Positions 42,801 to 50,261 of a stretch of DNA of 64,000 bases are shown piece by piece (the stretch's first letter is position 1; each line of letters begins with the position of its first letter). Origin of the DNA: Mediterraneibacter glycyrrhizinilyticus (GTDB taxonomy: Bacteria > Bacillota > Clostridia > Lachnospirales > Lachnospiraceae); assembly GCF_016902345.1 (NCBI RefSeq), contig NZ_JACJLR010000014.1, forward strand, positions 1 to 64,000, read 5' to 3'. Under the pieces are notes generated by a model that did no database searches, was not told the DNA's origin, and saw only the letters and a program-made list of their open reading frames with translations. The translations under genes and the position numbers were made by a program.

Positions 42801-43310
42801 ATGGATAATAATATGAAAAAGAGATGGATTTCCCTCTACGTGGAAAACCAGGTCGGCGTGCTCTCGAAGATTTCCGGACTTTTTTCGGGAAAATCCTATA
42901 ATCTGGACAGTCTGACTGTGGGGACGACGGAAGATCCCACTGTATCCAGAATGACGATCGCGACGGTGAGCGACGACGAGACCTTCGAGCAGATCAAAAA
43001 GCAGCTCAACCGCATGGTGGAGGTGATCAAAGTGATCGATTTCACGGATATCTTTGTCAGGATGAAGGAGATCCTTTATGTCAAAGTATTCAAGTGTACT
43101 CCGGAGGATAAGGTGGAAGTGTTCCAGATTGCAGAGACATTTAAGGCGAAGGTCATCGATTACGGGCGGGACAGCGTGCTTGTGGAATTTGTTCAGACTG
43201 CCACAAAGAATGACGCGGTCGTCAAACTGATGAAGGAGGAGTTCAAGACAATCGAGGTCGTAAGAGGCGGAAGTGTGGGGATCGAGTCGATCAGTATGAT
43301 GGAGAGATAG
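42801..43310 (+). CDS. ilvN: Acetolactate synthase small (regulatory) subunit
   Basis: Regulatory partner of IlvB, 169 residues. The N-terminal ACT domain (about 8-80) reads ISLYVENQVGVLSKISGLFSGKSYNLDSL and binds valine for feedback inhibition. The C-terminal domain (about 85-169) is the ALS small-subunit fold. It follows ilvB by 17 bp with a good SD. Confidence 0.95.
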   Translation: MDNNMKKRWISLYVENQVGVLSKISGLFSGKSYNLDSLTVGTTEDPTVSRMTIATVSDDETFEQIKKQLNRMVEVIKVIDFTDIFVRMKEILYVKVFKCTPEDKVEVFQIAETFKAKVIDYGRDSVLVEFVQTATKNDAVVKLMKEEFKTIEVVRGGSVGIESISMMER

Positions 43311-43362
43311 GCTGACGATAAGATAAAAGACGGAAAATTAAAAAAGAAGAAAAAATAACGGT

Positions 43363-43412
43363 GCGGTTCGCATAACTTTTAAAAAGAAATGGGAACCGCG
43401 CTGTTTCTTTTT
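43363..43412 (+). terminator. Terminator of ilvBN
   Basis: GCGGTTCGCAT (43363-43373) pairs with ATGGGAACCGC (43389-43399) with one mismatch, then GCTGTTTCTTTTT. Confidence 0.75.
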
Positions 43413-43437
43413 GACCAGATCAAGCTGTCCAGATCTG

Positions 43438-44193
43438 TCAGGAGCCAAACGCCTGTTTTAAAAGGGCTACAGATGTGCGGATCTCATGACTGTCGGTCCG
43501 CAGGATCTTATAGTCACTGCTCTCAGAAAGCCCCAGGCCAATGCCCTTTTTCCGGAATGTCATGGCGCTTTCCAGTTCCGCTTTGCCGGACATGTGATAG
43601 GAAGAGATGCCTGTGAAGGGGATGAGGTTCCGGATCGGTTCCGGACCGATCCCGGAAGCGGCGAGGATCTCAATACGTCCCCGGCTTTTTTTCTGCAGTT
43701 CTCGTAACAGGTCTCTGCCCTCCCATGCAGTGGGAGCCTGTCCGCTTGTCAGGATCGTGTCGAATCCCATTTCCACCGCCTGTTCCAGGGCCTGGAATGG
43801 ATCCGCGCAGACATCGAAGGCGCGGTGGAGTGTGATCTCCATGGATCCCGCTTCCTGTTTCAGCTCGGAGAGCTGTTCTGTATTCAGAGTGCCGTCAGGA
43901 TTCAGGATCCCTACGACGACACCGTCCGCCCCCTCCTCGCGAAAGAGGGAGACTTCTTCTTTCAGCTCTTCAAATTCGTAGCTGTCATAGCAGTAATCAC
44001 CGTATCTGGGCCGGAGCAGCACCCGGATCCTGAGATCTGTATATTTCCGGATCTGACGGAACAGGGGGATAGAAGGGGAGACCCCTCCGATCACAAGATC
44101 GCTGCACAGTTCTACCCGGCTGGCACCGCCTTTCTCCGCTTCGATGGCGGAACGAACACTGTCTACACATGCTTCAAGGATATACTTTGACAT
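43438..44193 (-). CDS. cutC: CutC family protein
   Basis: TIM-barrel protein, 251 residues: ILEACVDSVRSAIEAEKGGASRVELCSDLVIGGVSPS spans the start, followed by VLLRPRYGDYCYDSYEF, GVVVGILNPDG, ITLHRAFDVC and ILTSGQAPTAWEG. The family was named for copper homeostasis in E. coli, but a direct role in copper handling is doubtful. ATG 44193 follows GAGGAGG; the in-frame ATG at 44208 lacks an SD. It stands alone and faces ilvN. Confidence 0.9.
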   Translation of the reverse strand: MSKYILEACVDSVRSAIEAEKGGASRVELCSDLVIGGVSPSIPLFRQIRKYTDLRIRVLLRPRYGDYCYDSYEFEELKEEVSLFREEGADGVVVGILNPDGTLNTEQLSELKQEAGSMEITLHRAFDVCADPFQALEQAVEMGFDTILTSGQAPTAWEGRDLLRELQKKSRGRIEILAASGIGPEPIRNLIPFTGISSYHMSGKAELESAMTFRKKGIGLGLSESSDYKILRTDSHEIRTSVALLKQAFGS

Positions 44194-44359
44194 TGCTTTC
44201 CTCCTCAATTGTTACCAGATGGTGTAGAGTATAACATAAATGAGTGAAAGGGGAAAGCGTTGTGGCAGAAATGCAGTGAGAAAATGAGACAGTTCGGCCG
44301 GGACTTTATCTTTTGTCCGAACAGCTGTGCGAGATTACAGCTCTGTTTGGAGGATTGTT

Positions 44360-44388
44360 TTGACAGAAAGGGAGAGAGGTATTATGAT
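44360..44388 (+). promoter_or_regulatory. Promoter of nagA
   Basis: TTGACA (44360-44365), 17 nt, TATGAT (44383-44388). It lies in the 267-bp divergent gap between cutC and nagA, which otherwise holds nothing recognisable. Confidence 0.8.
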
Positions 44389-44460
44389 GAGAATACAGAA
44401 TAAGAGGAAAGGAGCAGCGGCTTGGGGCTGATACAATGTATCTGACGCCGCAAAAGAAAC

Positions 44461-45591
44461 ATGAAAGTATTAAAAGAAAAGAAGATCTTTACCGGTATGG
44501 GAGTGATCGAAAACGGGTATGTGCGTTATGGGGAACGGATCTCGGAAGTGGGAGAGATGCGGGAATACGTTCCGGAAGAGGAAGATGAGGTCATAGATGT
44601 GGAGGGAAAATATGTGATTCCGGGATTCATTGATGTGCACAGTCATGGCGGATACGGCTATGACAGCATGGATGCCTCCCCGGAGGAGATCGACCGGATG
44701 GTGCACCTGATGGCGGCGAGAGAGGGGATCACATCTTATTTCTGTACTACGATGACACAGACTTATGATAATATTGAAAGAGCGATGGTCAATATCAGAA
44801 AAGCGGCGGAGAAGAATCCGGTGATCCAGGGCATTCATCTGGAAGGACCGTTCATTTCTGTAAACTATAAAGGTGCCCAGGATCCATCCTACATCAAGAC
44901 TCCGGATGAAAAGGCGCTGGCTCACTGGAATGAACTGAGCGGAAACCGGATCCGTATTGTGACCTATGCTCCGGAGGAGGCTTCGGAAGAGTTCGAGAAC
45001 TGGTGCCTGGCCAATCGGATCGTTCCAAGTGCAGGTCATTCAAACGCCACTTATGACGAATTATGCGCCTCGAGAGCGCGCCATGTGACTCATCTGTACA
45101 ATGCCCAGAAGGGACTGAACCACAGGGAGCCGGGAGTGACCGGATATGGACTTCTGACGGATGGAGTGAATGCAGAACTGATCTGTGACGGAATCCACAT
45201 CCGCCCCCAGATGATCGCACTGGCATACAGGGTAAAGGGCTGCGGCGGGATCGAACTGATCACGGATTCCATGCGTGCCAAAGGGATGCCGGAAGGAAAA
45301 AGTGAACTGGGAGGCCAGACGGTGTACGTGAAGAACGGCACGGCACGCCTGGAGGACGGAACCATTGCAGGAAGCGTGCTTACCTATATCAATGCATTCC
45401 GCAACATCATGAAGTTTACCGGAGCATCTCTTGAGGACGCGGTGCGGATGAGTTCGGGAAATCAGGCGAGAGAGTTCGGGCTCACACAGAAAGGAGAGAT
45501 CAGGACCGGAAGAGATGCTGATTTCGTGATCCTGGATGAGGAATATGAACTGAAGGGAACGATCAGCATGGGGGAGATCGTAAAAGAATAA
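44461..45591 (+). CDS. nagA: N-acetylglucosamine-6-phosphate deacetylase
   Basis: Amidohydrolase removing acetate from GlcNAc-6-P in amino-sugar use and cell-wall recycling, 376 residues. Motifs: VIPGFIDVHSHGGYGYDSMD, the substrate/metal HLEGPF, the histidines in VPSAGHSNAT and THLYNAQKGLNHREPG, and the catalytic Asp in ELITDSMRAKG. The length fits. The ATG at 44461 has only CAAAAGAAAC before it, so the SD is poor for this genome. A better SD-like GGAAAGGAG at 44405-44413 is too far. No nagB neighbour is present. Confidence 0.92.
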   Translation: MKVLKEKKIFTGMGVIENGYVRYGERISEVGEMREYVPEEEDEVIDVEGKYVIPGFIDVHSHGGYGYDSMDASPEEIDRMVHLMAAREGITSYFCTTMTQTYDNIERAMVNIRKAAEKNPVIQGIHLEGPFISVNYKGAQDPSYIKTPDEKALAHWNELSGNRIRIVTYAPEEASEEFENWCLANRIVPSAGHSNATYDELCASRARHVTHLYNAQKGLNHREPGVTGYGLLTDGVNAELICDGIHIRPQMIALAYRVKGCGGIELITDSMRAKGMPEGKSELGGQTVYVKNGTARLEDGTIAGSVLTYINAFRNIMKFTGASLEDAVRMSSGNQAREFGLTQKGEIRTGRDADFVILDEEYELKGTISMGEIVKE

Positions 45592-45672
45592 AAAGATGAC
45601 CGGCCGGCAGTTATATCGGAGCAAATCAGCCGGTCCATCTGCCCATGGCTGAACATTTCTGCTTAAATGAAA

Positions 45673-45744
45673 GAAAGCCGTCAGGATACTGCCGTAAAGA
45701 AAAGGTTTCTCTTTGGGCAGGAGCCTGACGGCTTTCGCTTTTTG
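45673..45744. terminator. Terminator between nagA and mgtE
   Basis: GAAAGCCGTCAGG (45673-45685) pairs with CCTGACGGCTTTC (45724-45736), with CTGCC/GGGCAG continuing inside, and GCTTTTTG follows. It can serve nagA and, from the other strand, mgtE. Confidence 0.75.
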
Positions 45745-45767
45745 TATGTATGGACGCTTTGAATGGA

Positions 45768-47099
45768 TCAGAGATTGAAAAGGTGCGTCGCGATATTGAA
45801 ATAGATCAGGATCGAGAAAATGTCTACCAGGGTGGTGATCAGAGGCGAAGCCATGATCGCCGGATCCAGATGAATCCTGCTTGCCAGGAGGGGGAGCATG
45901 CATCCTACCATTTTTGCAACGACCACCGTGCCGATCAGAGACAGTGCGATGACGAGCGCAAGGGCTGGATCCTGATACTGCAGCATGATGCGGATTCCGT
46001 TTGTGACTGCGAGGACGGCACCTACGAGCAGGGAGATACGGAATTCCTTGAAGATCACCCGGAAGATGTCGCGGAAACGGATCTGCGAAAGAGCGAGCCC
46101 GCGGATGACCAGAGTGGAACTCTGGGAACCGCAGTTTCCGCCGGTGTCCATCAGCATGGGGATGAAGGAGACGAGCAGGGGGATAGCGGCGAAGGCATCT
46201 TCGTATTCATTGATGATCGTTCCCGTGATGATGGAGGTGAACATCAGGATGAGCAGCCAGGGGATCCGGTTTTTTGCATGGGCAAATACCGACGTTTCAA
46301 AATAAGTCTTCTCGCTGGGATTGATCGCTGCCATCTTTGTGATATCTTCTGTTGCCTCTTCCACCATGACATCCATCGCGTCGTCAAAGGTGACGATACC
46401 GACCAGATAGTCTTCCTCGTCCAGGACAGGAATGGCGATCAGATCATATTTTCGGAACAGACGGGCAACTTCCTCCTGATCCGTGTGGGTACGGACGGAG
46501 ATGAGTTCCTTTTCCATTAACTCTTCGATCTTCATGTCATCGTCTTCTGTCATCAGCTCTTTGGCAGATACGGTGCCGATCAGTTTTCTCTGTTCCGTCA
46601 CGTAGCAGGTATAGATCGTCTCCTTGTGGATCCCTGTCCGCTTGATATGGGCCATGGACTGAGCCACTGTCATGTCCTTCCTCAGACTGACGTATTCGGT
46701 TGTCATGATGCTCCCGGCGCTGTCGTCAGGGTAGTTTAGAAGTTCGTTGATCTTGACACGGTCAGAAGGAGAAACAGCGTCCAGGATCCGGCTTACCAGA
46801 TTTGCAGGAAGTTCTTCCAGCATATCCACTGTATCGTCCATGTACAGATCGTCAAGGAGTTCTTTTAACTCCTTCTCCGTAAAAACTTCCACCAGATAAG
46901 TCTGCATGGAAGTGTCCATGTTGGCAAATACCTCCGCTGCTTTGTCCTTCGGGATCAGGCGGAAGGCGAGCGCAAGCTCTTTATCTTCCAGCTCGGCGAG
47001 CAGCAAGGCTATGTCCACTTCGTTCATTACATCCAGAATACTCCTCACAGCTTTGAACTGACGCTGCTGGAGGAGCTTTACAAAAATCTCTTTGTTCAT
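45768..47099 (-). CDS. mgtE: Magnesium transporter MgtE
   Basis: Mg2+ channel, 443 residues. The N-terminal superhelical domain (1-125) precedes two CBS domains (about 130-250; LVGIVTFDDAMDVM) that sense intracellular Mg2+. Five membrane helices occupy about 275-440, with the pore motif SFIPMLMDTGGNCGSQSSTLVIRGLA and late HLDPAIMASPLITTLVDI. The SD GAGAGG precedes ATG 47099. An M-box leader with terminator lies upstream, so expression should rise when Mg2+ is low. Confidence 0.95.
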   Translation of the reverse strand: MNKEIFVKLLQQRQFKAVRSILDVMNEVDIALLLAELEDKELALAFRLIPKDKAAEVFANMDTSMQTYLVEVFTEKELKELLDDLYMDDTVDMLEELPANLVSRILDAVSPSDRVKINELLNYPDDSAGSIMTTEYVSLRKDMTVAQSMAHIKRTGIHKETIYTCYVTEQRKLIGTVSAKELMTEDDDMKIEELMEKELISVRTHTDQEEVARLFRKYDLIAIPVLDEEDYLVGIVTFDDAMDVMVEEATEDITKMAAINPSEKTYFETSVFAHAKNRIPWLLILMFTSIITGTIINEYEDAFAAIPLLVSFIPMLMDTGGNCGSQSSTLVIRGLALSQIRFRDIFRVIFKEFRISLLVGAVLAVTNGIRIMLQYQDPALALVIALSLIGTVVVAKMVGCMLPLLASRIHLDPAIMASPLITTLVDIFSILIYFNIATHLFNL

Positions 47100-47289
47100 G
47101 ATGTTTTCCTCTCTTTATTGAATTTTTCGTCTTTAAGCTGCATAAGTGACAACTGGCACCAGAGTCCATAACCTCACCTCCTTTTTTCAGTGTGGAATAT
47201 TTCATCAGAGTTCATACGGCAGCAGCCGGAGCGTGATCAGAGCAGGATCCCTTTTATGGAAAAACTTTTTGCAGAAGAACTTCCGATAC

Positions 47290-47327
47290 AATAAAAAACT
47301 CTGTCATTGCCTGAACAATGACAGAGT
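47290..47327 (-). terminator. Intrinsic terminator of the M-box leader
   Basis: Read on the minus strand, ACTCTGTCATTG (47327-47316) pairs with CAATGACAGAGT (47309-47298) around a 6-nt loop and is followed by TTTTTTAT. It is a 12-bp perfect stem placed between aptamer and mgtE. Confidence 0.9.
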
Positions 47328-47339
47328 CCGAAACAGAAA

Positions 47340-47528
47340 CTTCCTCATAATAAACGCACCGTTCAAGCTTTAGTATCACAGGGCATATCAATTGCGTTAG
47401 GTTGCGCCTTCACGACGCAGCCTGCTGACCAACACTTTGTGTCTCCACAATCTCGCGGCAGCAATCTTCGGGATAAATTCCCAATCCCTGTGGTAACCTC
47501 ACCTACCGAATGATGTATTCTCTTTTAC
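47340..47528 (-). promoter_or_regulatory. M-box (ykoK) magnesium riboswitch
   Basis: Minus strand. The start contains GGTAGGTGAGGTTACCACAG, followed by GGGATTGGGAATTTATCCC and GCTGCCGCG, the conserved core words of the M-box class. GGTCAGCAGGCTGCG and other helices follow up to the terminator. Together with the mgtE gene downstream this is strong evidence for Mg2+-responsive transcription control. The 5' end is taken from the promoter position and the 3' end is approximate. Much of the 724-bp mgtE-pepD gap is explained by this element. Confidence 0.85.
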
Positions 47529-47534
47529 CTGATT

Positions 47535-47563
47535 ATTGTAGTCCAGGAAAGCAGGTGTGTCAA
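47535..47563 (-). promoter_or_regulatory. Promoter of the M-box/mgtE transcript
   Basis: On the minus strand TTGACA (47563-47558), 17 nt, TACAAT (47540-47535). Near-consensus, directly ahead of the riboswitch. Confidence 0.9.
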
Positions 47564-47718
47564 GAAAAAAATGTCTCTGCTGTTTACAAAGCCGTACTTG
47601 CCTGCTTTCAGCGGGTGCGCAGCGCCTTTGCTCATGTGCGGGAGCTTTGTCCACAAGGGAAGAGGCAGGCTGAACTGCTGCGGTATCATATTAAACTAGT
47701 GAAATCAGATGAGAAATC

Positions 47719-47727
47719 TGTTATAAT
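47719..47727 (+). promoter_or_regulatory. Extended -10 promoter of pepD
   Basis: TGTTATAAT with a perfect TATAAT (47722-47727); about 97 nt ahead of ATG 47824. The -35 is not clear. Confidence 0.6.
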
Positions 47728-47823
47728 GGTGCATGGTACAAAGATCAGATTTTGTTTTTAACAGGAACCTTGTTTTCCTGCTTATTGCGTACCGCTTATA
47801 TCAGTCAGAAAAGAGGAGAGATT

Positions 47824-49284
47824 ATGGAGTACAAGATTACCGGTTACAAACCGGAAAAACTGTTTCATTTTTTTGAGGAGATCAGCGCGATTCCCAGAGG
47901 TTCGGGAAATGAGAAAGGCATCAGCGATTATCTTGTTAAGTTTGCCCATGACAGAGGACTCTGGGTATACCAGGACGATGCATATAATGTGATCATCAAG
48001 AAGGGCGGAAGCAAGGGAGCTGAAAACCGTCCGGCAGTTATGCTGCAGGGACACATTGACATGGTGTGTGAGAAAGTAGCCGGAGTGGAACATGATTTTG
48101 AGAAAGAAGGGCTGGATCTTGTAGTGGAGGACGGTGTCCTTACTGCAAACGGCACGACACTCGGAGCGGACAACGGAGTGGCTGTGGCACTCATGCTGAT
48201 GGTGCTTGACGATGAGGATATCGTGCACCCGCCGGTGGAATGTGTGTTTACCACAGAGGAAGAGGTTGGGCTCAATGGAGCAAGGGCCCTTGATAAGTCA
48301 CAGATCTCTGCGCGGACCATGATCAACATGGATTCGGAAGAAGAGGGAATGGCGACCATCAGCTGTGCAGGTGGGCTCCGCATCGAGTGTACCAGACCGG
48401 TCGTGAGAGAAAAGGCGGAGGGAACTCTGCTCACCATTGAAATCTCAGGTCTGAAAGGCGGACATTCCGGAACAGATATTGACAAAGAACGTCAGAATGC
48501 GATACGGGTAATGGCGAGAATGCTGTATCAGCTCATGAAAAATACAGACGGGAAGCTGGTGGCATTTTCCGGAGGAAACAAAGACAATGCGATCCCGAGA
48601 GAGTGCATGGCGTCCCTGATCTACGCGGATGCCCTGCAGGCGCAGAAAGCGGATGAGCTTGCATGCAGCCTTGCTGAAACGATGGCGGATGAGATCACTC
48701 CGTATGAGGAGAATTTCACTTGTGAGATTTCTTCCGAGGAGGGAAGGACAGCTGATGCCATTTCCGCGGAGGATGCAAAGGCATTTATTACTGCGATGTA
48801 TCTGGCACCCAACGGTGTCCAGAGCCGGAATATGAAACTGGATGGATTTGTGGTCGTATCGACTAACATGGGAGTTGTGCGCGCGGAGGATGATCGTCTT
48901 GTGATCGTATTTTCACCCCGTTCTTCTGTTGCTTCGCTTCAGGAAGAGATGAAGGCACGTCTGGGGCTGCTGGCTGAGACGTTCGGATTTACAGCCACAT
49001 ACTCAGGAGAGTACCCCGGGTGGAGCTACAAAGAAGAGTCTCCGATACGGGAGGTGTTCCTGGAGAGCTATCGTGAGCTTTTTGGAGAAGAACTTAAGAC
49101 AGAGGCGCTCCATGCAGGACTGGAATGCGGACTGTTCTCCGATGCGGTTCCGGGACTGGATGCGATCGCGGTGGGACCGACTCTCAACAATGTCCATACT
49201 CCTGAGGAGAACCTTCCTCTGGATTCGTTTGAGAGGTTCTATGAACTGCTTAAAGATGTACTGAGAAGGCTGACAGAGAAATAA
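47824..49284 (+). CDS. pepD: Aminoacyl-histidine dipeptidase (PepD, M20 family)
   Basis: Cytosolic zinc dipeptidase of the carnosinase type, 486 residues. Metal-site motifs: VMLQGHIDMVCEK (His and Asp), TLGADNGVAVALML (bridging Asp), FTTEEEVGLNGA (catalytic Glu pair), and the late HAGLECGLF. A lid/dimerisation domain lies at about 200-380 (KGGHSGTDIDKERQNAI). ATG 47824 follows AGAGGAG; codons upstream to 47752 have no SD. It is alone in its transcription unit. Confidence 0.93.
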   Translation: MEYKITGYKPEKLFHFFEEISAIPRGSGNEKGISDYLVKFAHDRGLWVYQDDAYNVIIKKGGSKGAENRPAVMLQGHIDMVCEKVAGVEHDFEKEGLDLVVEDGVLTANGTTLGADNGVAVALMLMVLDDEDIVHPPVECVFTTEEEVGLNGARALDKSQISARTMINMDSEEEGMATISCAGGLRIECTRPVVREKAEGTLLTIEISGLKGGHSGTDIDKERQNAIRVMARMLYQLMKNTDGKLVAFSGGNKDNAIPRECMASLIYADALQAQKADELACSLAETMADEITPYEENFTCEISSEEGRTADAISAEDAKAFITAMYLAPNGVQSRNMKLDGFVVVSTNMGVVRAEDDRLVIVFSPRSSVASLQEEMKARLGLLAETFGFTATYSGEYPGWSYKEESPIREVFLESYRELFGEELKTEALHAGLECGLFSDAVPGLDAIAVGPTLNNVHTPEENLPLDSFERFYELLKDVLRRLTEK

Positions 49285-49337
49285 TGCCGGCGGACAGATC
49301 ACCGGAGCGGAAATATTTTATATCTTTATAAGTACCA

Positions 49338-49389
49338 CAGGCCCTGCCTGTATTGCATCACAGTGTCCATGCAATACAGGCAGGGCCTG
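49338..49389. terminator. Perfect 21-bp hairpin between convergent genes
   Basis: 49338-49358 is exactly complementary to 49369-49389 with a 10-nt loop. It lies between pepD (+) and the small membrane-protein gene (-). T-runs are short on both sides, but position and strength favour a bidirectional terminator. Confidence 0.65.
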
Positions 49390-49452
49390 TTCGGTTTGCC
49401 GGATCATTCAGAAAGAAGATCTCTGTATCAGAGGGGGCGACTTTTGGGAAAG

Positions 49453-49809
49453 TTACTTCCTTAAGCTGTATATCGTCTTCCCTCCCCGGGTCTCCTGTGT
49501 AATGATCCGCTGCTTTATCATATAGGGAAGAATGGAGTCGAGAAATTTTTTCGGGTCGGTAACCGTGATCTTTTCCCGACTGAAGGGCTGCTTTGCGGTC
49601 AGATCTTTTATCACCGGTTCCAGATCCCGCCGGGTCATCGATCCGTTTTTGCGGAGCGCTTTTTTTATCTTGGTGACACCTTTTGCGGAGAGGAGGTTTG
49701 AAAGATCCTGACGCTGTCTCATGGAACGCCAGAGGCCCCACGCATAGATAATCGCAGTGGCGAGCGCAAAGAGCAGCACATAAGGAATGTAATGAATTAT
49801 TGTTTCCAT
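49453..49809 (-). CDS. Small membrane-anchored protein with a possible winged-helix tail
   Basis: I do not recognise the family. 118 residues: one N-terminal helix (about 8-26), then a charged cytoplasmic part (30-118). The pattern of helices followed by GGKTIYSLRK at the end is reminiscent of a winged-helix fold. It starts at ATG 49809, inside the last codons of the PqqD-like gene (13-bp overlap), with AAAGGAG as SD. The two genes are therefore co-translated and may act together. Confidence 0.65.
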   Translation of the reverse strand: METIIHYIPYVLLFALATAIIYAWGLWRSMRQRQDLSNLLSAKGVTKIKKALRKNGSMTRRDLEPVIKDLTAKQPFSREKITVTDPKKFLDSILPYMIKQRIITQETRGGKTIYSLRK

Positions 49810-50153
49810 TTTTCTCCTTTCCAGCATATCAGACGGTTATCATGGAGGATCTCAAGGAATTTGATGAGCCGGGAAAGAGATTTCTCCATGTTCGGAAATT
49901 TTTCGTCCAGTTTCTTAGAAAGCTGATGAACGTCGCTGACATTATCGATGGTGAGCCAGACAAAACTTCCATAAGAATCCAGCTTGATATCGCTCACCCT
50001 GGGACGGTGGAAGAAGCGCTGTGCGATCCTGTGATAGAAACCTTTCCACTCGATCTCCAGGGTGACGATGCCGTCCCCGTCTGTATGATATTGGATCTCC
50101 GGATTTTTCACAGGGACATAATCCAGATAATTTTTTGACTGTTTGGCTTTCAT
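49797..50153 (-). CDS. PqqD-like (RiPP recognition element fold) protein, orphan
   Basis: 118 residues. The pattern IKLDSYGSFVWLTIDNVSDVHQLSKKLDEKF (residues 56-86) followed by SLSRLIKFLEILHDNRLI is the PqqD signature: a strand with LDxxG, the W, a winged helix-turn-helix and a last helix. PqqD domains bind leader peptides for radical-SAM and other modifying enzymes. No precursor or modifying enzyme lies next to it; the SCIFF cassette is about 32 kb away and its maturase has its own such domain. ATG 50153 has AAGGAGG about 13 nt upstream, slightly far. It is paired with the membrane protein gene downstream. Confidence 0.7.
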   Translation of the reverse strand: MKAKQSKNYLDYVPVKNPEIQYHTDGDGIVTLEIEWKGFYHRIAQRFFHRPRVSDIKLDSYGSFVWLTIDNVSDVHQLSKKLDEKFPNMEKSLSRLIKFLEILHDNRLICWKGEKWKQ

Positions 50154-50209
50154 TCGCGTAACAGGTCCTCCTTTTTGATCTTGATGTAAATACATTAACC
50201 TATAAAGAA

Positions 50210-50232
50210 GCAGCCTGCAAGCAGCAGGCTGC
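50210..50232 (-). terminator. Weak terminator after the OPT transporter gene
   Basis: GCAGCCTGC and GCAGGCTGC form a 9-bp stem with a 5-nt loop; on the minus strand TTCTTTAT follows. Confidence 0.55.
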
Positions 50233-50261
50233 AACAAGTGCTGAAAAACGTTAAATTGAAA

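Noticed and set aside
45601-45646. GACCGGC...GCCGGTC inverted repeat after nagA
   Set aside because: Short arms with a long loop, and a much better terminator follows at 45673.
49338-49389. Perfect 21-bp hairpin as a novel RNA element
   Set aside because: It lies between two convergent genes, where a strong bidirectional terminator is the simpler reading.
49797-50153. PqqD-like protein as part of the SCIFF system
   Set aside because: It is about 32 kb from the SCIFF genes, and the SCIFF maturase already has an N-terminal recognition domain.
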